A stretch of DNA of 9,285 bases, taken from NCBI GenBank assembly GCA_964368275.1, contig CAYJAQ010000048.1:1-9285 (forward strand), written 5' to 3'. Positions 1 to 6,768 of this stretch are shown piece by piece. Below the pieces are notes generated by a model that did not search any database, was not told where the DNA came from, and saw only the letters and a program-made list of their open reading frames with translations. The position numbers and the translations under genes were made by a program. Numbering within the stretch: the stretch's first letter is position 1; the number at the start of each line of letters is the position of its first letter. This DNA is from CAYJAQ01 sp964368275. GTDB taxonomy: Bacteria; Bacillota_I; Bacilli_A; ML615J-28; CAG-313.

Positions 1-1
1 A

Positions 2-76
2 TGGTAGGGCTAGTAGGATTCGAACCTACGAATGACAGGGTCAGAACCTGTTGCCTTACCGCTTGGCGATAGCCCT
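2..76 (-). tRNA. tRNA-Gln, anticodon CTG, CCA encoded
   Basis: The minus strand folds as a complete cloverleaf. The 7-bp acceptor stem pairs AGGGCTA (bases 76-70) with TAGCCCT (12-6). The D arm is GCC AAGCGGTAA GGC, the anticodon stem is ACAGG/CCTGT, and the T arm is GTAGG TTCGAAT CCTAC. The loop TTCTGAC puts CTG at positions 34-36, so the tRNA reads CAG (glutamine). The D arm and overall layout match bacterial tRNA-Gln. A discriminator A and a genome-encoded CCA follow. The gene starts 4 bases after the tcdA stop with no promoter or terminator between, so it is probably transcribed with tcdA and cut out by RNase P. A CUG isoacceptor in an AT-rich genome suggests the tRNA set is not minimal; a UUG isoacceptor would be expected elsewhere. 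Confidence 0.96.
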
Positions 77-80
77 ATAA

Positions 81-767
81 TTAATCATTGATAATATCGT
101 TAATTACTCTGCTAGCAATTAATAGCCCTGCTACACTAGGCACAAATGCTACACTCCCAACAATAGTTTCATTTGCATTAATCTTAGTAGGTTCTTCTTT
201 GGAATAGACTACTAATAAATGGTTAATTCCACGCTTGCGTAGTTCGTAACGCATTACTCTTGCTAGCGGGCAAACCGATGTTTTAGCAATATCAGTAATT
301 TCTAATCTACTGGGATCTAGTTTATTGCCTGTTCCCATAGCACAAATGATTGGCGTAGTAGTTGTTGTTGCTTTTTCAATAATCGCAATTTTAGCAGCTA
401 CAGTGTCTATAGCATCAACAATGTAGTCAACATGCTCAAAATTAATTTCGGAAAGATTGCATGGTAAAACAAATTGATTATAGATATCTATCCTACAGTT
501 AGGATTAATATCTAGTATGCGACTTTTAGCAACCTCAACCTTTGGCTTACCTATAGTTGAATGAAGTGCAATTATTTGTCTATTTAGATTACTTATTGCT
601 ACATTGTCATTATCGACAATGGTAAAGTGGCCAACACCAGCTCTCGCTAAAGCTTCAACAACATATGAGCCAACTCCACCTAGGCCAAATACCATAACAT
701 GTGAATTACTAATTTTTTGTTGTTTTTCTTCACCAATAAGAATAACATTTCGAGTAAACTGTTCCAT
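81..767 (-). CDS. tcdA: tRNA threonylcarbamoyladenosine dehydratase (TcdA/CsdL family)
   Basis: This is a ThiF/MoeB/E1-like adenylating enzyme of 228 residues. The family closes the t6A37 side chain of ANN-decoding tRNAs into cyclic t6A using ATP, in the cytoplasm. Visible motifs: a Rossmann ATP loop GLGGVGS (28-34) followed by the EALARAG helix, the acidic switch VDNDNV (51-56), the S-N-L-N-R-Q signature (59-64), DAIDT (118-122), and the TcdA-like segment TSVCPLARVMR (163-173). No CxxC zinc pairs are seen, which argues against MoeB and ThiF. The protein is somewhat shorter than Escherichia coli TcdA at the C-terminus. The ATG overlaps the upstream stop as TAATG, with an AGAAGGAAAG ribosome binding site inside the preceding gene, so translation is probably coupled. 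It is the second gene of an operon ending in tRNA-Gln. The family call is secure; the exact reaction is inferred from the family. Confidence 0.9.
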   Translation of the reverse strand: MEQFTRNVILIGEEKQQKISNSHVMVFGLGGVGSYVVEALARAGVGHFTIVDNDNVAISNLNRQIIALHSTIGKPKVEVAKSRILDINPNCRIDIYNQFVLPCNLSEINFEHVDYIVDAIDTVAAKIAIIEKATTTTTPIICAMGTGNKLDPSRLEITDIAKTSVCPLARVMRYELRKRGINHLLVVYSKEEPTKINANETIVGSVAFVPSVAGLLIASRVINDIIND

Positions 768-1606
768 TATTTTCTTTCCTTCTGATAATTTTCTAAAAAA
801 CTGTGCTTTTCTTCACCTAAGCGATAGCCAACCATCGTATTATAATTAACATTGTGAATACTTCTGAAAATACTATCTTCAACCTCGGGGATAGTTTTTT
901 GAAGTTCCTTAATAATCTCTTTAATCTCTTTACGTTTAGAGAAAGCTTCTCGATTATGAAAGTTTGATAGTGGACAAGCACATGCAAGAAATTTTAAATC
1001 ATTGTGGTTAGCCCAGGCGATAATATCAGCTTCTTTTATCAAAAAGAGCGGTCTAATTAATTCCATTCCCGGATAATTTTTACTAGGTAACTTAGGGCGC
1101 ATTGCACTGATTTCTGAACTATAAAACATTCCAAGAATGGTAGTTTCAATAACATCGTTATAATGATGACCTAAAGCAATTTTGTTACAGCCTAAACTTT
1201 GTGCTTCTTTATATAAATATCCTCTGCGCATTTTAGCACATATATAGCACGCATTATCACATTGGGTTTTAACATAACTAAAAATAGGTGCTTGGAAGAA
1301 GTGAATTGGAATATTCATTTCACTAGCATTTTTCTCAATCAATGCACGATTTTCTTCATTATACCCTGGGTCCATGCAAATGAAAGTTGCTTCAAAAGGA
1401 ATCTTGCCATGAGTTTGTAATTCTTGCATACACTTAGCCAATAGCATTGAATCCTTACCGCCAGATATACAAACAGCAATCTTATCATTTGGTTCAATTA
1501 ATTCGTAATCCTCACATGAGCGAACAAACTTACTCCAAATAGTATTTCGATATTTTGTAATAATACTATGTTCAATTAATTGGACAGGGGTTAAAACTCT
1601 TTTCAT
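767..1606 (-). CDS. TtcA-family PP-loop tRNA thiolation enzyme
   Basis: The product is 279 residues and belongs to the PP-loop ATP pyrophosphatases. TtcA itself makes 2-thiocytidine at tRNA position 32 by adenylating C32 and transferring sulfur with help from a [4Fe-4S] cluster. The PP-loop SGGKDS is at 48-53. A CxxC pair is at C120/C123 (NACYICAKMRRGYLY, close to the TtcA pattern), the helix GHHYNDVIETT starts at 146, and a distal ACAC cysteine pair at 209/211 could supply the third cluster ligand. I chose the ATG at 1606. It has the ribosome binding site AGAGG seven bases upstream, whereas an in-frame ATG at 1624 lies inside the promoter and upstream of the predicted transcript start. It overlaps tcdA by one base. 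Bacillota have several TtcA-like paralogues of uncertain substrate, so I leave the symbol blank. Confidence 0.85.
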   Translation of the reverse strand: MKRVLTPVQLIEHSIITKYRNTIWSKFVRSCEDYELIEPNDKIAVCISGGKDSMLLAKCMQELQTHGKIPFEATFICMDPGYNEENRALIEKNASEMNIPIHFFQAPIFSYVKTQCDNACYICAKMRRGYLYKEAQSLGCNKIALGHHYNDVIETTILGMFYSSEISAMRPKLPSKNYPGMELIRPLFLIKEADIIAWANHNDLKFLACACPLSNFHNREAFSKRKEIKEIIKELQKTIPEVEDSIFRSIHNVNYNTMVGYRLGEEKHSFLENYQKERK

Positions 1607-1624
1607 ACATTTTCCTCTTGGCAT

Positions 1625-1653
1625 ATTATATCACAACCAAATCATTTTTTCAA
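1625..1653 (-). promoter_or_regulatory. Promoter of the ttcA-like/tcdA/tRNA-Gln operon
   Basis: The -35 box TTGAAA (1653-1648), a 17-base spacer and the -10 box TATAAT (1630-1625) are preceded by TGA, giving an extended TGnTATAAT. The predicted start near 1618 leaves a leader of about 12 bases carrying only the ribosome binding site, which rules out the ATG at 1624. The -35 box abuts the U-tract of the upstream terminator. Confidence 0.85.
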
Positions 1654-1694
1654 ATAAAAAAGGCTTAACTCCGATTAAATATTGGAATCAAGCC
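1652..1694 (-). terminator. Intrinsic terminator of the acyltransferase gene
   Basis: On the minus strand GGCTTGATTCCAAT and its partner AUCGGAGUUAAGCC form a stem with G-U pairs and one A-C mismatch over an AUUUA loop, followed directly by TTTTTTATT. The G-U pairs favour the minus-strand RNA. It lies about 66 bases after the acyltransferase stop and ends where the next promoter begins. Confidence 0.8.
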
Positions 1695-1760
1695 GTATTT
1701 GTTTAATTATATTACTATCTACTTGACAAATACCAGTTTATAACTTCAGCCTAAATATCA

Positions 1761-3002
1761 TTATTTATTTAATTGGCTAATCTTGTAGTTGTAGATTTCT
1801 TCTGTTGCAAGTGAAATTTTGGTAATCATATCTTTATTATTTATAAGATAAATCCAAAAGCTATCATTAGTAACTGATAAATCAATTGCATCAGCCTTCT
1901 TATGAAAATTATACTCAATATGACAACTATAGTTTTCTAATGCTTTCCATTCTTGGACAAAAGGTTTCCCGTAAAGGATTCCTTCAAGGCGGAAACCATC
2001 TAGTGAATGAACAAATTTTGCGGGGCCTTGTGGATAGTACTTTTTCGCATTAGGTAATGTTTCTAACATAACGTCCGCTTCAAAACGATATTTGCCACTA
2101 AGCACTTCTTTCTTAACCATCTCACGTTCAAATGCATACCATTTGGGAACTGAATCATATTCTGTTTCACCATTTAGGGCTCTTATCTTACCAAGCGTTG
2201 TTAATTCCCATTCTTTTTGACAGGCTTCACAGCGAATAATCGAGCCTTTAGCTACCATTTGATGTTCTTTCAAGCAATGTGGGCATTGATATAATACCCG
2301 GTTAAGATTGTCAGCACGATCAGGCGCTGTATTTTCCCACTTAATATCTGTTTGATATTGCCAGTCATCATATTTAAATGCTTCATTGATTCGTTCATTA
2401 ATAACTTCAACTGGTAATTCCTTAACTTCTTCAGCTGTTAATAGTTGTGTAAGACGCGCTTTAAAGGGAATCGGTCTTGTAACTTTATTCCATTGAGGTT
2501 GGGCAATATAGGTGCCTTGCATAATAAATATTACTACTGGCACATTTAAAAACTTAGCTACCTTGCCTAACGATGCTGGTAAAACCGCTTTTGAGCCATC
2601 AATTGAATATCGTGCTTCTGGGTACATAACTAATATATTGTCCAATTTATCAACGGAGTGTTTCATGCTTTTAATTAGACTAATATCATTGGTAAATTTA
2701 CGTTTGCAAATTCCGCCAACTCCACGCATTAGCCATTCAGTGTAATCATAAAAGCCATCCAGTGCAACTACATAGTTTGGTGTTTCTGGTTTAACTGTCT
2801 TAGCTAATACCGCAAAATCAAAAAATGAATGATGATTAGACAGCAGTAAATATGGTGCTTTTAAGTCATCCATATTAACGCGTTCAACTGTCAAGTTTCT
2901 TTTTCTTACCATAAAGCTAGAAATTATTTGTATTATTGGTCTCAAAATCCACCAAGTGTTACGGGGTTTCTTTTGAAAATCGAATCTTTTTACTTCCTTC
3001 AT
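1761..3002 (-). CDS. PlsC-type 1-acyl-glycerol-3-phosphate acyltransferase with zinc-ribbon insert
   Basis: The product is 413 residues. The N-terminal half (about 1-210) is an LPLAT/PlsC acyltransferase domain. It has the catalytic NHHSFFD block with H57-x4-D62, the phosphate-binding block YPEARYS (127-133, a variant of FPEGTRS), and a downstream VVIFIMQGTY strand. This family acylates lysophosphatidate to phosphatidate at the membrane face during phospholipid synthesis. After it comes a zinc ribbon, C240-P-H-C243 and C258-E-A-C261, then about 150 residues I cannot assign. PlsC enzymes are usually near 200-250 residues, so the C-terminal half is an added module. The hydrophobic stretch near 18-31 may associate with membrane. 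I chose the ATG at 3002 because GAGG lies six bases upstream; the ATG at 3014 overlaps that ribosome binding site. It is transcribed alone, between its own promoter and terminator. The acyl acceptor is not proven. Confidence 0.82.
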   Translation of the reverse strand: MKEVKRFDFQKKPRNTWWILRPIIQIISSFMVRKRNLTVERVNMDDLKAPYLLLSNHHSFFDFAVLAKTVKPETPNYVVALDGFYDYTEWLMRGVGGICKRKFTNDISLIKSMKHSVDKLDNILVMYPEARYSIDGSKAVLPASLGKVAKFLNVPVVIFIMQGTYIAQPQWNKVTRPIPFKARLTQLLTAEEVKELPVEVINERINEAFKYDDWQYQTDIKWENTAPDRADNLNRVLYQCPHCLKEHQMVAKGSIIRCEACQKEWELTTLGKIRALNGETEYDSVPKWYAFEREMVKKEVLSGKYRFEADVMLETLPNAKKYYPQGPAKFVHSLDGFRLEGILYGKPFVQEWKALENYSCHIEYNFHKKADAIDLSVTNDSFWIYLINNKDMITKISLATEEIYNYKISQLNK

Positions 3003-3032
3003 ATGTAACCTCATTTTGTTAAAATATGCATT

Positions 3033-3061
3033 ATTATAGCATATTACTTCTTTTTTTGAAA
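3033..3061 (-). promoter_or_regulatory. Promoter of the acyltransferase gene
   Basis: An extended -10, TGCTATAAT (-10 hexamer 3038-3033), gives a predicted start near 3026 and a leader of about 24 bases before the ATG at 3002. The best -35 at 17 bases, TTTCAA (3061-3056), is weak, so the promoter relies on the TG extension. The spacer and -35 lie inside a perfect inverted repeat. Confidence 0.65.
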
Positions 3062-3072
3062 GTAATATGCTA
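3037..3072 (-). repeat. Perfect 13-bp inverted repeat across the acyltransferase promoter
   Basis: The arms tagcatattactt (3037-3049) and aagtaatatgcta (3060-3072) are exact reverse complements separated by 10 bases. The element covers the spacer, the -35 and the first bases of the -10 of the acyltransferase promoter, and lies 13 bases after the rsuA-family stop. It has no U-tract on either side, so it is a poor intrinsic terminator. It could be an operator for a dimeric repressor, or a 3' hairpin protecting the upstream mRNA. Confidence 0.7.
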
Positions 3073-3085
3073 GTAATACCTCCTC

Positions 3086-3778
3086 TTAACTAATTGCCTT
3101 GTGTTCTTCTTCGGTTAGTAATCGATATTCGCCAACTTTTAAGTTTTCATCAAGTGCGAGTTTGCCGATACTAATGCGCTTTAAAAAAGTAACTTTTAAG
3201 TTAAGCACTTCAAACATCTTTTTAACCTGATGATATTTACCTTCATAAATAGTTACTAGTGCTCTTTGATTACCTAAGTTTTCAATATCAGCGCTCAAAC
3301 ATTGATAACCATCTTTTAGTATTAACCCTTCCCTAAACTTCTCTTTGTATTCAACTAAGTATTCGCCTTTGTATTCAGCATAGTACACTTTAGGAATAGC
3401 ATTTTTAGGGCTAGTTATTTTGTGTGAAAAATCGCCATCATTTGTAAGTAATAATAATCCCTCAGTGTCAATATCTAGCCGTCCAACAGGGAAGAGTTTA
3501 CAATAATCATATTCTTTAACCAGTTCAGTTACAGTAGGATGCAATTTGTCTTTGACAGCACTTACATACCCAGCAGGCTTATTCAGCATTACATAAATAA
3601 ACTTCCGATATTTCAGTAAATGATCATTAACAAAGATTTCATCTTGTTCTTCATTTACGCGATATCCACCATCTTTTATTATGCGCTTGTTAACTTTTAC
3701 TTGGCTATTCTTGATTAGCTCTTTGGCTGAACTGCGAGGCCCCCAACCTGTTTCTACTAAAAATTTATCTAATCTCAT
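3086..3778 (-). CDS. rsuA: RsuA-family 16S rRNA pseudouridine synthase
   Basis: The product is 230 residues. An N-terminal S4 RNA-binding domain (about 1-48, beginning MRLDKFLVETG) is followed by the RsuA/RluB/E/F catalytic domain. The catalytic aspartate is D102 in GRLDIDTEGLLLLTNDG. LNKPAGYVS (65-73) and YEGKYHQVKKMF (178-189) are further family motifs. RsuA converts U516 of 16S rRNA to pseudouridine during small-subunit assembly. The size and S4 type match RsuA better than the larger RluB, but the target is inferred. I chose the ATG at 3778: it has GGAGG four bases upstream and fits the family start. The frame stays open back to 3874, but that extra stretch runs through the promoter and the preceding terminator and is not coding. 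The gene has its own promoter. Confidence 0.9.
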   Translation of the reverse strand: MRLDKFLVETGWGPRSSAKELIKNSQVKVNKRIIKDGGYRVNEEQDEIFVNDHLLKYRKFIYVMLNKPAGYVSAVKDKLHPTVTELVKEYDYCKLFPVGRLDIDTEGLLLLTNDGDFSHKITSPKNAIPKVYYAEYKGEYLVEYKEKFREGLILKDGYQCLSADIENLGNQRALVTIYEGKYHQVKKMFEVLNLKVTFLKRISIGKLALDENLKVGEYRLLTEEEHKAIS

Positions 3779-3796
3779 ATTACCTCCATAATATAT

Positions 3797-3825
3797 ATTA
3801 TACCACAAAAATTGAAATTTGAAAA
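3797..3825 (-). promoter_or_regulatory. Promoter of the rsuA-family gene
   Basis: An extended -10, TGGTATAAT (hexamer 3802-3797), predicts a start near 3790, 12 bases before the ATG at 3778. The sequence 17 bases upstream, TTTTCA (3825-3820), is a poor -35. It sits just after the chitinase terminator. Confidence 0.65.
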
Positions 3826-3862
3826 GAAAAAATAAAATCCTAGCCGTAGCTAGAATTTTATT
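3821..3862 (-). terminator. Intrinsic terminator of the chitinase gene, UACG tetraloop
   Basis: A 14-bp stem (3862-3849 with 3844-3831, one G-U pair) is capped by UACG closed by C-G, a very stable UNCG tetraloop, and followed by TTTTCTTTTC. The upstream arm includes two bases of the chitinase stop codon, so the message ends almost with the reading frame. Confidence 0.9.
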
Positions 3863-6569
3863 AATGTAATTCATCGTAGATTGCGCTGATTAAATCGCCA
3901 GAAATATCACTACCATGATCCCAGTACATAACACCGCCTAAACCATTTGCTTTGGCATAATCTGTCTTAAGGGTAACTGAACGTACGTTATCATAGGTTA
4001 TAAAGATGTTTTCGGAGCGACTAATAATATAGGGTGCTTGAGCAGAAGCATCCCAACCTAAGTAAATGCCATCATCTGTTGCTGCGTTATTTAGGTACTT
4101 GCGTTTAATCTCTGTATAGGTAATAGTATCTTTTTCCGGATTATAGGCTGATGTTCCCAAAGAGATAGTATTATTTGCCATATATATTTTACCATAAAAG
4201 GCAATACCAACCACAAGTTTTTCTTTAGGGAAACCACTGGCAATATAGGCTTGGACACTTTCCTTAACACAACCATATGGAGTATAAGCACTACTATCAA
4301 ACGCTGTATGGTGAGTAGCTCGGCCACCAGAATTTAAATCATATGTCATTAAATGAATGTAGTCAAGATAATCACCTAGTTTATCTAATTCATAGCGACT
4401 ATGTGATCCTGAACTACCGCCAGGTAACGCTGCCGTCAACAAATAATCAGAATTAACTGCCTTTAGACGTTGATGAATTTCTTTCATTAATAATGTATAG
4501 TTTACGCGGTCAGTTGCCACATCACGACCAGTTTTAAAACCTGGATATTCCCAGTCAATATCAACCCCATCAAAGTGATATAAAACAACAGCGTCAACAA
4601 TTGATTTTGCTAGTTTTATGCGACCAGCTTCAGTCGAAGCACAATTACTAAAATTAATACCTGCTTCCCCATATCCACCAAAGCACATAACTACTCGAAT
4701 ACCTTTTTTTCGCACTTGTAATACTTCTGAAAGTTTTAATAGTTCCCCAATGCTGACATTGCCTGTTTCTAAAACCCTGGCAAAGCCATAGTTCATGACA
4801 TTTACTGTTTCCATTGTTTTATCCGAGAACTGCTTAAAAGCAGCCATACCACTATATATATAGGCAAATACTGGTGTTTTAATACTAGATAGTTCAGGCA
4901 TTATTAATTTTTTAATTTTGATTGGAAACTCGTGTGAACAAGTTATACCATTATACGAGAAGACAGCCTTCATATATACATTAATATCAACTAATCCGGG
5001 ATTAACTATGCCAATACTATTTAATGTCATATAATCAGATGATATCCATTCAATGTTTATAAACTTATTATCTAATAGAACATTAGTCGCTAAATCAATA
5101 TTATCAAAGGTCTCTTCTGGTAATATACTATCTAAGATTTCCGATAGAATTGTCCAACGGGCAACTAGTGTCATATTAGAAGTTACTGGTTGAGTAAAGT
5201 CATAAATATCATTACCTAAATACCAACTATAAGCTAATTCCCCATTAATAGGAGTATTAACGTTCGCTAATATTTCACCATATTTAAGCGTCTGAGTTGC
5301 TAATACTGTTACATCATCATAACTGACAAAGTTTACTGTGAACTCAGCATTTTTATTAGCCCAAACGGCATAATATGTTTTATTACCAAAATCACTGTTA
5401 GTGATGTTAATATATTTTTTACCGCTACCAACACTATTTGTATACCAGCCCAAGAAAATACTATTTGCTTTAGTAGGAATTGGTAAAGTTGTTGTTACAC
5501 CTGTTTCATAACTTGTTAATGGTGCCAAAAGCGTACCCCCTTGTAGATTAAGGGTTAATGAATAATTCTTTTGATAAGAAGCAATTTCATCATATTGAGC
5601 ATATAAAATAAGATCATTTGTTACTTCTAAAGTATTTTTATATATATTATTATCGTTATCATACCAATGTAAGAAAACATAACCTGCTTTCACTGCTCTT
5701 GGTAATTCAATCATGGTATTATTGGGTACATCAATTACTACTGTATCACTATCAGCAAATTCACCACCACTGAGATTATATGTAATATGTTTACTTAATG
5801 GTGTCCATTTAGCGAGTAGCGTAATATTTTCGGCAGGCATTTTATTGTTTGAAAATTCTTCACCATTATAATACCATCCCATGAAAAGATAGTGTTCGCG
5901 TTTTGGTACTGGTAACACCAACTGGCTGTCCGTTTCTTGGGTAATTGAAGGAACAACAACTGATGAATTTGTAACAAAAGTGATTGTACTATTCTCTGGC
6001 CACCAATATGCATAAAGAGTGGTATCTTTTGTCATAGTAATTGTGTAATCAACTCTTGCATCCTTGGAAAAAGCAGCATCAGTATACCATGCATAAAATG
6101 AATAGCCTGGCCGTGTTGGATGAGGCAAACGAATCACACTATTTTCCATAATATTTTCAATACTAGCTAATGGTTCCGCTTCACCAGTATCAAAACTCAA
6201 AGTATAACCTCTATCAGCAATTTCATCAAAACGGGCATATAATGTGTAATCACGATTAACCGTAATTGTATTTTCCACTTTAAAACCAATGCAACTATCA
6301 TCTTCATACCAACCACCAAAAGTATAGTTCGCTTTTTCAGTTATTGGCAGTGTTATAACAGTTCCTTCTTCAACATCAATGTACCCTTTAACTTCAAGGC
6401 CACCATTACAAACAAAAGTAACATCATACTTTGCTTTTGAAGGAACTATCGGTGGATTTACCACTGGGGGAGTAGGCGGTGGCGTGATAACCGGTGGTTT
6501 GTCATCTTTACAACTGGTAATGGCAAATAGTAATATTAATAAAACCCCTAATTTTAAAATTCGTTGCAT
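3861..6569 (-). CDS. Lipoprotein GH18 chitinase-like glycosidase with InlB B-type repeats
   Basis: The product is 902 residues. The lipoprotein signal peptide (1-19) ends in lipobox AITS-C20, and a proline-rich linker follows (about 25-44). Six Listeria-Bacteroides (Flg_new) repeats lie at about 47-115, 121-190, 195-256, 261-327, 335-404 and 410-473; most carry a GxxFxGWY-like centre and end in LYAxW or similar. About 477-553 resembles an atrophied bacterial Ig-like domain (IEWISSD, GIV). Residues 564-902 are GH18: the catalytic DxxDxDxE is D667, D670, D672 and E674, with MTYD (741-744) and a YWDHGSD strand near 883. This family cleaves beta-1,4-linked GlcNAc polymers such as chitin. The cell-surface location follows from the lipobox. 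I chose the ATG at 6569, with GGAGG six bases upstream; the longer open frame runs back into the SRP RNA gene. It is monocistronic, with no clear promoter of its own. The substrate is inferred, and an endo-GlcNAcase role is possible. Confidence 0.88.
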   Translation of the reverse strand: MQRILKLGVLLILLFAITSCKDDKPPVITPPPTPPVVNPPIVPSKAKYDVTFVCNGGLEVKGYIDVEEGTVITLPITEKANYTFGGWYEDDSCIGFKVENTITVNRDYTLYARFDEIADRGYTLSFDTGEAEPLASIENIMENSVIRLPHPTRPGYSFYAWYTDAAFSKDARVDYTITMTKDTTLYAYWWPENSTITFVTNSSVVVPSITQETDSQLVLPVPKREHYLFMGWYYNGEEFSNNKMPAENITLLAKWTPLSKHITYNLSGGEFADSDTVVIDVPNNTMIELPRAVKAGYVFLHWYDNDNNIYKNTLEVTNDLILYAQYDEIASYQKNYSLTLNLQGGTLLAPLTSYETGVTTTLPIPTKANSIFLGWYTNSVGSGKKYINITNSDFGNKTYYAVWANKNAEFTVNFVSYDDVTVLATQTLKYGEILANVNTPINGELAYSWYLGNDIYDFTQPVTSNMTLVARWTILSEILDSILPEETFDNIDLATNVLLDNKFINIEWISSDYMTLNSIGIVNPGLVDINVYMKAVFSYNGITCSHEFPIKIKKLIMPELSSIKTPVFAYIYSGMAAFKQFSDKTMETVNVMNYGFARVLETGNVSIGELLKLSEVLQVRKKGIRVVMCFGGYGEAGINFSNCASTEAGRIKLAKSIVDAVVLYHFDGVDIDWEYPGFKTGRDVATDRVNYTLLMKEIHQRLKAVNSDYLLTAALPGGSSGSHSRYELDKLGDYLDYIHLMTYDLNSGGRATHHTAFDSSAYTPYGCVKESVQAYIASGFPKEKLVVGIAFYGKIYMANNTISLGTSAYNPEKDTITYTEIKRKYLNNAATDDGIYLGWDASAQAPYIISRSENIFITYDNVRSVTLKTDYAKANGLGGVMYWDHGSDISGDLISAIYDELH

Positions 6570-6615
6570 ATATAACCTCCAAGATATATTTATCATCCTT
6601 AAAAAACACAAATAT

Positions 6616-6733
6616 AAAAAAGATATCATCTTAGGTACCCACATCCACAAGTTGCACAAGCTTAAGGCTGCTTCGATCAAGACCTGACCTGGTTCACCGC
6701 CCAACTTTGGATGAAGGTATTTAAAATGATATC
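6616..6733 (-). ncRNA. ffs: Signal recognition particle RNA, bacterial small type
   Basis: The minus strand carries the SRP domain IV signature, GAACCAGGTCAGGTC on one side and GAAGCAGCC on the other, where Ffh binds to target ribosomes to the membrane. The RNA folds as one long rod. ATCCAAAGTTG pairs with CAACTTGTGGAT with one bulge, and the ends GATATCAT and ATGATATC close it. The closing helix is followed by TTTTTT (6621-6616), so it also serves as terminator. With the promoter start near 6733 this gives about 118 bases and no Alu domain, unlike the long Bacillus form. The apical loop is unusual: the six bases between GGTC and GAAG read TTGATC instead of the common CGGAAG. tadA lies upstream, as in Bacillus subtilis. 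Confidence 0.93.
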
Positions 6734-6739
6734 ACCAGT

Positions 6740-6768
6740 ATTATAACATATATTATTTATTTTTTCAA
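6740..6768 (-). promoter_or_regulatory. Promoter of the SRP RNA gene
   Basis: TTGAAA (6768-6763), a 17-base spacer and TATAAT (6745-6740) with an upstream TGT form a near-consensus extended promoter, as expected for an abundant RNA. The tadA stop codon (6757-6759) lies in the spacer and its last codons cover the -35. Confidence 0.9.

Noticed and set aside
1695..1733. 8-bp inverted repeat GTATTTGT/ACAAATAC and a TTGACA hexamer at 1723
   Set aside because: No -10 lies at a suitable distance on the plus strand, there is no gene to serve, and the repeat has weak A-T arms with a long loop.
3779..3874. N-terminal extension of the RsuA-family frame back to 3874
   Set aside because: It runs through the gene's own ribosome binding site and promoter and the chitinase terminator. 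The family start and GGAGG site are at 3778.
6379..6687. Plus-strand 102-codon frame opposite the chitinase 5' end and ffs
   Set aside because: It is the shadow of the proline linker and SRP RNA, with a Gly-rich low-complexity run and no ribosome binding site.
6570..6704. N-terminal extension of the chitinase frame back to 6704
   Set aside because: It is antisense-free but lies within the SRP RNA. The lipoprotein signal peptide with GGAGG six bases upstream fixes the start at 6569.
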